The notes under the pieces are model-generated. The model did no database searches and had not been told where the DNA came from. It worked only from the letters and a program-made list of their open reading frames with translations. Below are positions 33,082 through 45,400 of a stretch of DNA of 64,000 nucleotides, one piece after another; within the stretch, counting starts at the first letter, position 1; the number at the start of each line of letters is the position of its first letter. The position numbers were made by a program, and so were the translations under genes. The stretch covers positions 315,789-379,788 of the forward strand of contig JAKSZT010053923.1 in assembly GCA_026826555.1 (NCBI GenBank), written 5' to 3'. This stretch comes from Tolypeutes matacus (lineage: Eukaryota > Chordata > Mammalia > Cingulata > Chlamyphoridae).

Positions 33082-33202
33082 ATATCAAATGCCACAAAGG
33101 GAGAAACCTGAATGCAGCAAGAGAGATTCAATGCATTAAATACAGTGGAGACTCACTAGGAGTAAGTGCTGATATTATGTCATAAATTATGGAGGCCAGA
33201 AG
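33082..33202 (+). repeat. Direct repeat, copy 2, flanking the L1 fragment
   Basis: Counterpart of 32,221-32,338. It lies directly after the A-rich end of the L1 fragment. Confidence 0.65.
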
Positions 33203-33530
33203 CCAGTGGGATAAAGTACATATGTCTACCAATTTATCCCAGCAAAACTAAACTTCAGAAATGAATGGGAGATTAAGTTAAGTGCAGGTAACAATTCAGT
33301 AAAAATTGTAGGATTTCACTTATTTGAAATATCAAGAATAAGCATATTCACAAAATCAAAATGTATATTAAAGCTTACCACGGATGGAGGAAGGCAGTAT
33401 GGGCTTAATGACTAATGGGTACTAAGCTTCTTTTGGGGATGATATAAAAGTTTTAGTAATGGAAGGTGTTCATGGTAGCAAAACATATTTAATTCAATTA
33501 ATATCATCGAATCTATCCTTTGAGTATTGT

Positions 33531-34129
33531 TGATATGAATATGTATATCCTTGGTATTTCATATAAGTGAAATCATCATCAAGTGACCCAGGAGTAGGAT
33601 AGGCCAAAATTACTTAGAGGCATTGGAGGATAGTTGAATAAAGACAAGGGAAGATGAAAAAACTATTAGATATTATGATCATAGCACTTAGATAGACAAA
33701 ATACCTTGGAAATTAAAATTTCTTGAGTGAAGTGGAACTTTGTGAGGGGTAAAATGTCTATAAATGTTCCTTATGTGGCAATAATGAAAGCAAGTTTGGG
33801 AAACCTATAGGTACATAGAGAGGTGAGCCATTGGTGAGCAGTCATTTCCAGAAGACAGAAGTAGGCAAACAGTAGATGCCCATTTCCTAAGATTCCTATG
33901 TCATGTCAGTCTCTATCTACGGGTAGGAATTCTGCATTTGCTGCCTTCCATTCTCTATCTACTTTGGTTCTGAGATTTGCTTATTCACAGATTCAATGCC
34001 AGGTGTTATCTTCTTCATCAGCTAGAACCTCCTTTCTCCCCAGGATTTGTCTTTGTTTTGCCAGCAATGGCCAGTTTCCCCTTTCTCTCCCATCATATAC
34101 ACACAAGTGTTAGAGACATGTACTAGTGT
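33531..34129. other. Unassigned sequence
   Basis: No gene or clear repeat is seen. The 71-codon open frame at 33,898-34,113 has no recognisable domain. Confidence 0.4.
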
Positions 34130-34530
34130 TTTACAGCAACATGATTGGTGATAGTCCCTAAATGAAAACCCACCAAATTCCCATCAATAATAAAATACAA
34201 CATAATGTGATGTATGCCATAAATAAATGAGCATGATTGATCTACAAACACATACAACTGTATGGATGAAGTCAGTGAAATAAGCCAGGCAAAAAATAAT
34301 ATGTGTATGATTAATCTGGATAAAAAGACACAAACCATCAAAACTAATCTACAGTGTTAGAATGACAATTGTGGTTTTCCAAAGGTGGGGAAGCTATCTA
34401 GAAAAAAATCATAGGTGAGGGAGATACTAGGGTGATGGTTATACAGGTATATACAATTTATAAAAGTTCATCAAGCTCATTGTTTATAATGTACTATTCT
34501 GCATGAGTATTATATTGAAATAAATTTATT
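34130..34530 (+). mobile_element. Old L1M-type 3' end
   Basis: Has the typical order of an old mammalian L1 3' end: AACATGATTGGTGATAG-like start, a GATGAAGTCAGTGAAATAAG block, GTGGTTTTCCAAAGGTGGGG, AGGGTGATGGTTATACAGGT, and a final TATTGAAATAAATTTA. The family was judged from memory. Confidence 0.5.
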
Positions 34531-35219
34531 TTAATGTGGAGAAGGTAAGCTTGCCACTAATATGATAATAAGAAATGACAGTTGGGTAACATGAGGAAAC
34601 ACAGAGTGAATATCAGACCTAGAGAAGGAAACCTATTTATATGGAAATAGAGAACACTGAGGAATTGAAATTGAGAATGGGAAAGGGGAACAAAATGGGG
34701 CTGAGAATGAATGGATTGGAGCGAAACACAATGGCCCTTCCATGGTACAGTGTTGCAGATTGTTCTACTAGGGAGCCTTTCCCATCACATGACCATCTCT
34801 GTCTCTGAAATTACTGAAAATAATTCCATCCTTCCCTCCACATGTCTTCGCACAGCACTTGTTAGGGTCTTCTGGATTATCATTATGGCATCAATGAATC
34901 AATAGCTCTCTAGCTTTGCTAATCAATGAGTCAGCCATGAGCTCTCTGGACTAAATGAGTTATATGAATAGGAAATGGATTATTTCTTCTTTAGGAATTG
35001 TCAGGTGGAAATGAGGAGGAGAAAATATTTACATATGTAGGAACCATAACAAGGATTAGAATTTCCATATATCCCAATATAGTTTGATTCTCACTTTCTT
35101 CACCAATATATATATTCAGCTGCTGAGGGAGAAAATGGAAGTCATCATCATTCACGTCTTTGACCTTTAAGGCTGGCAATAAAACTTTATTGAATTGAAA
35201 TTCATACATATGGCAGACC
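34531..35219. other. Unassigned sequence
   Basis: No gene, RNA or repeat family recognised. Confidence 0.4.
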
Positions 35220-35740
35220 CTTTCAAAGTGGACCCAAATTTTCTACCTCTTGGGAATGAATCACGTTACCCACAAAACATATGTTAAAGTCCTAACTTCC
35301 AGTCCTTTGTATATAAAATCCTTTATAAATAGGACCCTTAAACATGTTAATAATAATTTTGGTAAGGATTTATTTGTGAATAGTATCTCCAAGGATCCTA
35401 TTTAAATTAGGCCAAATTAAATCAGGGAGAGCATTAATCTATAATTCTGGATCCTTTACAAGCAAAAAAAATGCAGGCAGTCAGAAGACACCAAAAATCA
35501 GAAGAAACAAGAAATGAGGAAGGGCATTATATGACAGAGGCAGAGATCCAAACCAGGGTACCATAGAAATTGTCGTAAGCCAGTAGCCAAATGCTACAGA
35601 CACTAGGAGAAAGCCTGGTCTTCTAAGTCCTTAATTTTCGACTTCCAACTTGCATATCTGAGTTGAAAAAACTCTTATCATTTAAGCCAACCAGCCTGAG
35701 GTTTCCATCATAGAAAGCTTGGCAAGTTAAATACCACAAT
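35220..35740 (+). mobile_element. MLT1-like MaLR LTR remnant
   Basis: ACATATGTTAAAGTCCTAAC near 35,278, TAGGACCCTTA, GGCAGAGATCC near 35,542, and TTTAAGCCAACCAGCCTGAG near 35,680 occur in the order seen in MLT1 LTRs. It is strongly diverged and without clear ends. Confidence 0.45.
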
Positions 35741-35914
35741 TTTAGAATCCATGCCTTTTCAGTGTGACTCTTTGGATCTCTTCATCTATCTTTGATTCTG
35801 GGAAGTATTTAAAGTATTTTTTTTTATCTTTTGCCAATAGTATATGTTGGAAGAGAAGTGCCTCAAGAGGCCTTAGAGTGTTTCTGCTGCTATAGTTGGA
35901 GCTCTGAATCTCTC

Positions 35915-36366
35915 TGTATTAGTCAGGGTTCTCTCAGGAAACAGAATCAACAGGAGATATCTGTCAATAATATGAGATTTTAAAAGAGTCTCTCACGCGA
36001 CCATGGGGATGCACAAGTCCAGGTTCCGCAGGCAGGCTGCAAACCAGGGGCTCCAATGGAAGTATGATGAAACGTCCTTGATGAGTTTCTGGGAGAAGTT
36101 GGCTGTCCAACAACAAGCTGGGAAATTCTCTCTGAATGTTGAAATCACTTCCCCTTTTAAGGCATTCAACTGATTGGATAAAAGCATCACCCATTGATGA
36201 TGCAATCTCCCTGATTGATGCAAATGTAATCAGCCATTCACGCAGTAAACTCACTGGTGATCGAAGTCCATAAATGCTCTTGTATTACAATTAGCCCAGT
36301 GCTTGCTGGAACAAACACCTGGACAAAATTACCTGGCCTGGTTGAAACATTAGCCTAACCACCACA
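35915..36366 (-). mobile_element. ERVL/MaLR-type solo LTR, reversed
   Basis: The plus strand begins TGTATTAGTCAGGGTTCTCT, the reverse complement of the CTGACTAATACA terminus common to ERVL/MaLR LTRs and also seen at 61,558 and 63,747. It shares about 430 bp of ordered sequence with 55,985-56,416. No flanking 5-bp duplication could be seen. Confidence 0.5.
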
Positions 36367-36886
36367 CTGTCAATATGAATCATTCCATGCTGGCATGTTA
36401 GAGGATAAAAGGACTTTTGGGTCAAAGTCCAGTGGCACCATCCTAGAGATATCCAAGCCCCCAGTATGAGAGAAAACCCAGCCAAGATCAGCAAAGACTC
36501 CCCAGGTGATGACAAGCTGACTACACACTCATGAGGGCCCTGAAGATATCAAAATATCTCCACACCACAGACACGCAGTACTTAAAGCATCATCTTAAAC
36601 CATTTACTTATGGGTTGGCTCATTATGCATCAATACCTGACTGATACAATAATGAATGTGAACAGAAATAGGCATTCAGAATGATAAGCTGACCTGAAAT
36701 TTCAACATTTTTTCAGTTATTTGAAGACAGTATTTGTGATCACCATGTAATTGAAGTTAATTGCAAATACCTTTATTAAAAAGAAACTAACAAAAATGTT
36801 CTCTTCCAAGTAACAGGAGTATTTGCAAGGACATGGATATTTGTGCAGTAATAATTTATGCTTCTGAAACAATAAGCTCCATTGCA
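36367..36886. other. Unassigned sequence
   Basis: No gene seen. It ends near 36,647 with CTGACTGATACA, another LTR-like terminus, but no partner terminus was found. Confidence 0.35.
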
Positions 36887-36900
36887 AGAGGCATTATTAG

Positions 36901-37031
36901 GGAGCAGATGTGGCTCAAGCAGTTGGGCACACCGTCCCACATGGGAGGTCCTGAGTTCAGTTCCAGTACCTCCTAAGGAAGACAAGGAGACAGACAAGAT
37001 TGCCAGATAATTTATTTTATAATAATAAAAA
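36901..37031 (+). mobile_element. DAS-type tRNA-derived SINE
   Basis: A-box-like TGTGGCTCAAGCAGTTGGG near 36,910-36,928 and B-box-like GAGTTCAGTTCC near 36,953-36,964, followed by a CTCCTAAGGAAGACAAGGAG stretch and an A/T-rich tail. It is flanked by AGAGGCATTATTAG (36,887-36,900) and AGAGACATTATTAG (37,032-37,045), a 14-bp duplication with one difference. It is shorter than the copy at 3,051 but has the same head. Confidence 0.85.
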
Positions 37032-37045
37032 AGAGACATTATTAG

Positions 37046-37571
37046 TCAAATTTCAACCTCTTGCATTTAGTCATCTTTGATCAAGTATATAGAAGTGAAA
37101 TTTGAACATAAAAGAGATAAATGACTGGATGATAAAGTAAATATTTGGGTTGTAATTTGCTTGCCTTTAATATTTATGACAAATTTTTGATAAAGGGAAG
37201 ATATCCTGTTCAGAGGGTAGCAAGGAGTTGTATTTGTAGGCAGGACTGGGAATATTCAAGCAGAAACAGAAAGGTGATCAAATAAATTAATATAGAAAAT
37301 ATAACCCATTTCTGTCTTAAAATGAATAAATGACTTACATATAGACATGCAGCTTGCATACTTTAAAGAGAAAAATGGCATCATCAAAAATTAAAATTTT
37401 CTATAGTAATACAATCTATGATTTCAAACTTTACTTCATTATATTTGAAGTCATTTTGTCTCACAGCAGGTCTACAACTACAATCAGAAAAAAGAAACCA
37501 AATTTCAAGCTCTGAGACTTTGATAGCTGCTAAAACCAGCCCTTCAGCCACCACAGGAAAATTGACACTTT
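37046..37571. other. Unassigned sequence 3' of the olfactory receptor pseudogene
   Basis: No gene or clear repeat is seen. Confidence 0.4.
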
Positions 37572-38490
37572 TCAGGCTTTCCTTCCAAAGATTTTTTTCA
37601 GAAACCCCTTTATGACTGAATTTCTCAGATGGTAGATGAAGAGGTTCAGCATGGGCATGACTACAGTGCACATCACTGAAATTGGTGCACTTGCATGTGC
37701 ATTGTACAAAGCAGCAGAACTGAGGTACACGCTGAGAAGTATACAATAAAATTAGACTACTGAAATGTGAGACACACAGTGGAAAATCTTCTTACTTCTC
37801 CAAACCTGACGAGATTGCATGTATACAGGAAACAATTTTAGAGTAAGAGAAAAGGATCCCAGTGATGGTATCCCCACCCATCACTCCAGCTATAAAATAA
37901 ATCACTTTGTAATTGAAGAAGATGTCAGAAGAGGCAAGTTGAATCATTTGATTAATTTCACAGAAAAAGTGTGGGATTTCCACATGTGTACAAAAGGACT
38001 TTACCAACAGTATTAAGCTTTGTAACAAGGATTGCAGAACACTCATGATCCAGCACCCCAGGCCCAGCAGGACACAGATCCAGGAGGTTATGATGAGTGT
38101 GTAGTAACAGGGGTGACAGATTGCCACAAAGCAGTCACAAGCCATCACAGCCAGGAGGATGTCTTTTGATCCTGTAAAGAGCTTGAATAAGGACATGTGT
38201 GTGAGGCAGCCTGCATAAGAAATGACTTTGCTCTAGGCCTGGATGTTTACCAGCATCTTTGTGGTGGAGGTAAAACAAGTGTCTAGAAAGGACAGGTTGG
38301 AAAGGAAGAAGTACATGGCCATATGGAGGTAGGAATTAATGATGGTGGCCTAGATGATGAAGAGGTTCCCAGTGAAGGTGACCAGGTACATAGATGGCAA
38401 CAGCCCAAAGATAAAGGTTTGCAATCCTGGATCCTTTGCCAATTCCAGGAGAAGATATTCTAAAATTTATGTTTCATTTCCAGGTCACAT
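37572..38490 (-). pseudogene. Olfactory receptor pseudogene, family 7-like
   Basis: An intronless seven-transmembrane odorant receptor of about 305 codons on the minus strand. Readable in order: the N-terminal start with a stop in its first codons; TM1 with GNLFII then an in-frame TAG; the TM2 block [17 protein letters not shown]; a second TAG near NIQA; the TM3 end where MAYDR-type is replaced by MACDCFVAICHP; TM4 with SWIMSVLQSLLQSL; FCTHVEIPHFFCE in the second extracellular loop; TM5; then frame breaks before TM6. TM7 reads [19 protein letters not shown], with the terminal stop at 37,572. EIPHFFCE and SWIMSVLHSLLQ-like text point to family 7. The loss of Arg in DR(Y/F) and three early stops make it dead. 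Confidence 0.88.
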
Positions 38491-39559
38491 GTGGTTGAAG
38501 TGATGATTAAGAAATAGAAAAGGATTTTGGAAGCTTGTCACATAAAATACACACCATTACCAAACAGAAATTCTAAAAAGTATCTATTTCAGTGAAAATT
38601 GTAATCTCTGTATTACTTTTTTGGATCTCATGAAAGAATGGATAACACTCTGAAGATAGAGAAAGGATATATGGAAATTAAACAATCATTTTACAAATCA
38701 TCTGATTGCATGGGATTTAAGGAAAAGAAAGCAGGTTAAAACAGAGTGAAATGAGGGTGCTATTTTTCACTCAGTATTCAGGATCGTCCCATATATATTG
38801 CAAAATTTGAAGACCAACCTCAATGAAGAGAAGGCAAGTGCCATGAGGATATAAGAGGAAGATTTTTCCCAGCAGAGAGAATACCCAGGGCAAAGAACCT
38901 AAAAAATTACTTGTTTCAGATATTCAGGGGGGACTGATGTGGCTCAAATGATTTTCTGTTGTACAGACACCAGTTTATGAGTTGGGGAAATTCAGATTTT
39001 ATTATTCCTCTTTCAAAACACTCCTGTCTTCCATACTTCTAACTTGTTAGCAACTTACTCCATACTTACTTAAAATTTACTCTGAAAGTTTACACTGAAG
39101 GACCATCTTGATTAGAGCTCTTCATACCCCAAAGTACTTACATGGGCTGAGGATACAGTCCTAGTATTACCATCAGAAAATTCCTATTCTCTTCTTCGAC
39201 TAAGTGGATATCTGCGTTCCTTTGACAGAAAATCATAGACATTTTAACTTTTTTGTTTATAAAGCTATTCCAAAGCAATTAAGATATTATGTTTGTAACA
39301 AAAGTTAAGAACTGTAATGTAGTCCCTCATCTATAAAATGATTGTTGATTATAAAAAATATATTTAGGGATTTTTTATGTACCACATACTTTATAGTCAA
39401 TGTCTCATTTAATTTCCCCCCTTATCCTTAAAGGATTCTCTATTTATTTAGTTAACAGATTGTTTATCATTTATTTTCTAAGGAGTAAAAAGAAGACTAA
39501 TCTTTATGTATTTTTTAACTCTATCGTAGGAATATAAATACAACTCAAAAATTTGCATT
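38491..39559. other. Mostly unassigned sequence
   Basis: Nothing is clearly recognisable apart from a possible decayed SINE head at 38,928-39,000. Confidence 0.4.
38928..39000 (+). mobile_element. Possible decayed DAS-type SINE head
   Basis: GATGTGGCTCAAATGATTTT resembles the A-box region of the two clear SINEs. The B-box region (CCAGTTTATGAGTTGGGG) is poorly preserved and no target duplication is visible. Confidence 0.35.
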
Positions 39560-39656
39560 TACTCATTTCCAAGTATACAATTTACTGGTAAAATTGCATT
39601 CACAATATTCCACTGTCATCAACATACATTACCTAAAATTTAAATAGCCTCAAACA

Positions 39657-39672
39657 GAAAATTTGAAATTTT
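39657..39672. repeat. Target-site duplication, left copy, of L1-epsilon
   Basis: GAAAATTTGAAATTTT, repeated exactly at 47,682-47,697. Confidence 0.9.
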
Positions 39673-39784
39673 TTTTAAATTTATTTATTTTTTATTGTGG
39701 GTAAAAATCAAATTTTTCATAATACATACCAATATTTGTAAAATGATTTATAAATATATGTGTGTATATGTGCATTTGCTTACA

Positions 39785-39884
39785 NNNNNNNNNNNNNNNN
39801 NNNNNNNNNNNNNNNNNNNNNNNNNNNNNNNNNNNNNNNNNNNNNNNNNNNNNNNNNNNNNNNNNNNNNNNNNNNNNNNNNNNN
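39785..39884. other. Assembly gap (100 N)
   Basis: A gap of exactly 100 N, the conventional placeholder for unknown size. It falls where sibling copies have a TA-rich or TA-microsatellite stretch of only 30-50 bp. Confidence 0.98.
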
Positions 39885-42413
39885 TTTTTAAGAGGTGCTT
39901 AGATTACCTAAATATTACATGGAACCTACAGGGATTCCCATGTTCCCCACCTCCCACACCTCCCAGCATATCCCACACAAACATCTCCCACAAGTGTGGC
40001 CCATCACCCTCAATGAACTTACACATCCTGGGGCCTTGCCATCAACCATAGACCACAGTTCACATCGTAGACCACACTCTCTCCCACACAGTTCTGATTG
40101 GTGCGTGCTGATTTAAAATAGCCTACATCCGTTGCCACAACAGCACTCAGGAAAACCTCCAAGTCCCAAAAATACCCCTGTATTTCAACTGCACATCCCC
40201 CCCCCTGCCCTGAAAGTGTCCAGTGGCCACCGGCTCCACCTCACTGTTATAATTTCTTCCATTGCTAGAATCACCATATGTGTACAACAGAATACCATTA
40301 AGTCCACTCTAGTCCATAGTTCTTCCCCCAATCCTGAGGGGACTCGGATGGTGATGTCCACTCCACCTCCAAGTGAAAGAGGGCTTATATCCCATGGATA
40401 TGGTGGGTGGGATGATCCTGCCTGCAAATGCAGGCCCTCTCCATTCCCTGGGATGGCCGTTGCCCATTGTTGTCTCCTCGTCAGGTGACTTGGATGAGTC
40501 CATTGAGCTGTAAGGTAGGAGTTGCAGCTCCACTGAGATTCCACTTACACCTGGCACATAGGTAGGCCAGAGGCTCCAGTCGCTGGAGGTTTACCTAAAA
40601 GCTCCAGCATCACATATAGAATAGAAGGGACTGGTGAACCACGTGCAGGGAGGACTTATTTGAGTCCAATTCTGTCACTCTCAGGAGCGTAGATTCCAAA
40701 ATAGAGCCCACTGATAAGGCATCAGTCTCTTGGGCTATCCCCCCTTATATAGGATCTGGGTGTCTCCAGAGCTCTCAGGAGCCCCTCTGTGTAGGGTGAC
40801 ATGCACTTTGATGTTCTATGAGCTCCTACTGAGGTGTGCGTCAGAGTTACCTCTGGGATGACCTTCCGACTCTCTTTGAAGTCTCTTAGCCACTTGAACT
40901 CATTTGTCTTTACCTTTTCCCCCTTTAATTCAAGGTCTGTTCCAGTTGTGTTGCCAGTTAGCACTTGGTATTAATCCCTTGTTGCCAGGGAGGCTCATCC
41001 CCAGGACTCATGTCCCATGTTGGGGGGAAGGTAATGTATTCATATGTTGGGTTTGGCTTAGAGAGAGGCCATATTTGAGCAACAAGGAGGCTCTCAGGTG
41101 GCAACCCTTAGGCACCCCATAACAGTAAGCTAAGTTTCAGTTACAAGAGCAAAGACTCATGAGGGTAGTCATCAATAACAAGAACTCATCTGTGGGCCAT
41201 CCTCTTTTGACAGACACTGTCCCGGCACTCAGAGGACTGTTGCTGCTCCCTTGGAGAATGTGACAGAGCTTTCCAGACAGGGAATTCAGATTCCCTCACT
41301 TACTGAGTGATTGCCCACCCGCCATAACCATGCCCATCCTTTGATCTTTTGAACAATTTTGGATATCTTTCATATATATTCAGATGAACTTACTCCCATG
41401 AATCCCCCCTCCCAGACACCCCCCACCAATAATCCCCTGCAGTACCCATTTTAACCCATCTGTGATCTAAATCTTCCATGAACATGTAGCCATATAATAA
41501 TCAAATACACTTAATAGGAAAAAGAAACAACAATGATAGCTTACATGCAAGAGACAAACATAAAGAAACTCAGGGGGAAAAAAAAACAGTCAAGCAAAAA
41601 ACAAAACAAAACAAAATATAATTAGTGGATGGAACATTCAAAAAAATGGGAAAAAAAAAGCAAAAGAAAGGCTTTTTAAAATATATATATATATATTCTT
41701 TTTTTCCTTTTATCACTGTGTTATCGGATGTCCGGTGTGCCGTGACAACTTCCCCCTCTCAATCCCCAGTGTCTCCCAAATTTTCATTTAATTTTCAAAG
41801 AAGTTTTAGGTCACAGAAAAGTCACACACAGAATACCAGGGACTCCCAGATACCAAACCACTGGCCCTTTCCCCACCCCATATTAATCCCCCCCCCCTTT
41901 TTAATGTTAGCATTGCTATAACTGTTATACAGATAGCAAAATACAGCAACTAAACATTGTCAATAATTTACAGTATCATTTACAATTTAGACAATACAGT
42001 TTAATAAGTTTTGATAATATTTACCATATCCTGTGTCCATTACTGTAAGGTAATGAGAAACCTTTACCATGACCACCAAATACATCATTATATCTTAACA
42101 ATTCCTTCCTCCCCACCCCCCTGGGGCATATGACACTCCCTTGTCTTGACTAATGGAATGTCAAGATTCATAATTACGTGCACTGGGTATTTGATCCAGC
42201 CCTTCCTAATCTACCCACCTGTCAATGCTGCACCACCAAACCCAGTAATATCACTACCCATCTCTCCTATCCTTCAATATGCAACTATACTCTATCCCTT
42301 TACCATAGATTATGTCCATATGGGTGATGGCTCAAAGCCTGTTCTTCTCTTTCTCTCCCTTCTTAACCTCTATTTCAGACAATGGTTCTCAGAGACTGCT
42401 CACTTTCCTCAGT

Positions 42414-45400
42414 TCAGATCAGTGAGCTCATATACTGCTCATCCTTCAGTGCCTGGCTTGCTTCACTCAACATAAGGTCTTCAAGATTCATCCACGTTAT
42501 TCCATGTGTTAGCATTTTATTCCTTCTTACAGCTGAGTAATATTCCATTGCATGTATGTACCACATTTTGCTTATCATTCTTCTGTTGATGGGCACCGGG
42601 GCTAATTCCAACTTTTGGCAATGGTGAACAATGCCGCTATGAACACTGGTGTGCATATATCTGTTTGTGTCTTTGCTTTCAGTTCTTCTGGGTATATACC
42701 CAGCAGTGGAATTGTTGGATCATATGGAAGATCTATTGTTAGTTTTCTGAGGAACCGCCAAACTGTCCTCCACAGTGGCTGGACCATACCACAGTCCCAC
42801 CAGCATTGGATGAGGGTTCCTATTCCTCCACATCTTCTCCAACATTTAGTGTCTCCTGTTTTTTTAATAGCTGACATTCTGATGGGTGTAAGATGGTACC
42901 TCATTGTAGTTTTGATTTGCATTTCCCTGATAGCAAGCGATGTTCAGCATTTTTTCATGTGCTTTTTACCCATTTGTATTTCTTCCTTGGAGAAGTGTCT
43001 TTTCAGGTCACTTGCCCATTTTTTAAATGGGTTGTTTGTCTTTTTATTTTCAAGGTGTCGGATTTCTTTTTATATGCAGGATATTAGGCTCCTATCAGAT
43101 ATATGGTTACCAAATATTTTATCCCATTGGGTAGGCTGCCTTTTTATTTTCTTAATAACGTCCTTTGAGGTGCAGAAGTTTTTTATTTTGATGAGATCCC
43201 ATTTATCTATTTTTTCTCTTGCTGCTCGTGCTTTGGCTGTGAAGTTCATGAAATCATTTCCTATTACAAGGTCCTGTAGATGCTTCCCTACATTATCATC
43301 CAAGGTCTTTATGGTTCTTACTTTTATATTTAGATCTTTGATCTATCTTGAGTTGATTTTTGAATAAGGTGTGAGATGGTATTCTTCTCTCATTTTTGGG
43401 ATATGGATATCCAGTTCTCCAAGCACCACTTGTAAAAGAGGCCTTTCTCTCCCAACTGAGTGGGCTTCATGGCATTCTCAAATATCAGATAACTGTATAT
43501 GTGAGGATCCATATCAGAACTCTCAATTTGGTTCCATTGGTCAGTAGGTTTGTCCTTGTGCCAATACCACGCAGTTTTGATCACTGTAGCTTTGTAGTAT
43601 GTTTTAAAGTCAGGCAGTGTGATATCTCCAACTTCATTTTACTTTTTCAATATGTCTTTGACAATTCGGGGCCTCTTGCCTCTCCAAATATATTTTGTGG
43701 TTAGTTTTTCCAGTTCCTTAAAAAATACAGTGTTGACATTTATTGGGATTGCATTAAATCTGTAGATTAGTTTGGGTAGGATAGATATCTTGATGATGTT
43801 TAGTATTCCTATCCATGAACAGGGAATATTTTTCCATTTATTTAAGTCTTCTTTGATTTCCTTTAACAGTGTTGTGTAGTTTTCTGTATATAAGTCCTTT
43901 ACATCTTTAGTTAAATTTATTCCTAGGTATTTGATTCTTTTAGTTACTATTGTAAATTGTATTTTTTTAAAAAAATTTCCTCCTCAGTTTGCTCGTTATC
44001 AGCATATAGAAATGCTACTGATTTTTGAGCATTGATCTTATAGCCTGCAACATTCCTGAACTCCTTTATAAGTTTTAGAAGCCTTGTTGTAGATTTCTCA
44101 GGGCTTTCTATGTATAGGATCATGTCATTGCAAATAATGAAATTTTTACTTCTTCTTTTCCAATCTGGATATCTTTTATGTCCTTTTCTTGTCTCAGTGC
44201 TCACAGAAGTACTTCTAAGACAATGTTAAATAGGAGTGGTGATAGTGGGCATCCTTGTCTAGTTCCCGATCTCAGAGGGAAGGCTTTTAGGATTTCACCA
44301 TTGAAAATGATGCTAGCTTTGGGTTTTTTATATATATACCCTTTATCATATTCAGAGGGTTTCCATCTATTCCTATCTTTTGTAGTGTTTTTATTAGGAA
44401 AGAGTGCTGTATTTTGTCAAATGCTTTTTCTGCATCTTTAGAGATGATCATGTGATTTTTTTCTTTCAATCTTTTAATGTGGTATATTACATTGATTGAT
44501 TTTCTTATATTGAAACATCCTCGCATGCCCAGGATGAAACTCACTTGGTCATGGTGTATAATCCTTTTGACATGTTGTTGAATGCGATTAGCAAGTATTT
44601 TGTTGAAGATTTTAGCATCTAGGTTCATTAGAGAAATTGATCTGTAATTTTGCTTTCTTGTGGTATCTTTATTTGGTTTTGGTATTAGGGTAATGTTGGC
44701 ATCATAGAATGAGTTAGGCAATATTCCCTCTACTTCTATTTTTTGGAAGAGCTTAAGTAGACTTGGTGTTAGCTCTTTCCAAAATGTTTGGTAGAATTCA
44801 GCTATGAAGCCATCTGGTCCTGGACTCTTCTTAGTTGGGAGGTTTTTGATGACTGACTCTATCTCTTTACTTGTAATTGGACTGTTGAGTACATCTATTT
44901 CTTCTTTCATCAATGTAGGTTGTTTGTGAGTTTCTAGAAACTTGTCCATTTCCTCTAAATTATCGTTCTTGTTGGCATATACTGTTTCATAGTATCCTCT
45001 TATGATACTCTCTATTTCTGTGGCGTCAGTAGTGATACCCCCTTGCTCATTCCTTATTTTATGCATTTGCATCTCTTCTCTCTTTTTCTTTGTTAGTCTG
45101 GCTAAGGGTTTGTCAATTTTATTGATATTCTTGAAGAACCAGCTTTTGATTTTGTTTATTGTTTCCAGTGCTTTCTTATTCTCTATTTCATATAGTTCTT
45201 CCCTAATCTTTGTTATTTCCTTCTTTCTACTTCCTTTAGGTTTAGTTTATTGTTGTTTTTCCAGTTCCTCCAAGTGTGCAGTTAGGTCTTCAATTTTAGC
45301 TCTTTCTTCTTTTTTATATATGAATTTATGGCTATGAACTTCCCTCTCAGGACTGCTTTCGATGCATCCCATAGGTTTTGATATGTTGTGTTGTCATTTT

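Larger units (their letters stand above)
31880..33530 (+). mobile_element. Old HAL1/L1-like element with an L1 3' fragment inside
   Basis: 31,880-32,338 and 33,082-33,290 read like broken ORF1 (for example GAATCCAAGAAGGAGATGAA, matching the IxGIxEGDE region). 33,300-33,530 resembles an L1M/HAL1 3' end. Between them, 32,335-33,081 is a separate L1 fragment: about 320 bp of ORF2 C-terminus joined directly to a terminal 3' UTR module ending AACTTCTTTAAAAATAAAGT. It is heavily decayed; stops are everywhere. Confidence 0.55.

Noticed and set aside
42615..43367. 250-codon plus-strand frame
   Set aside because: Antisense of the L1-epsilon ORF2 C-terminus. The sense strand carries the recognised protein.
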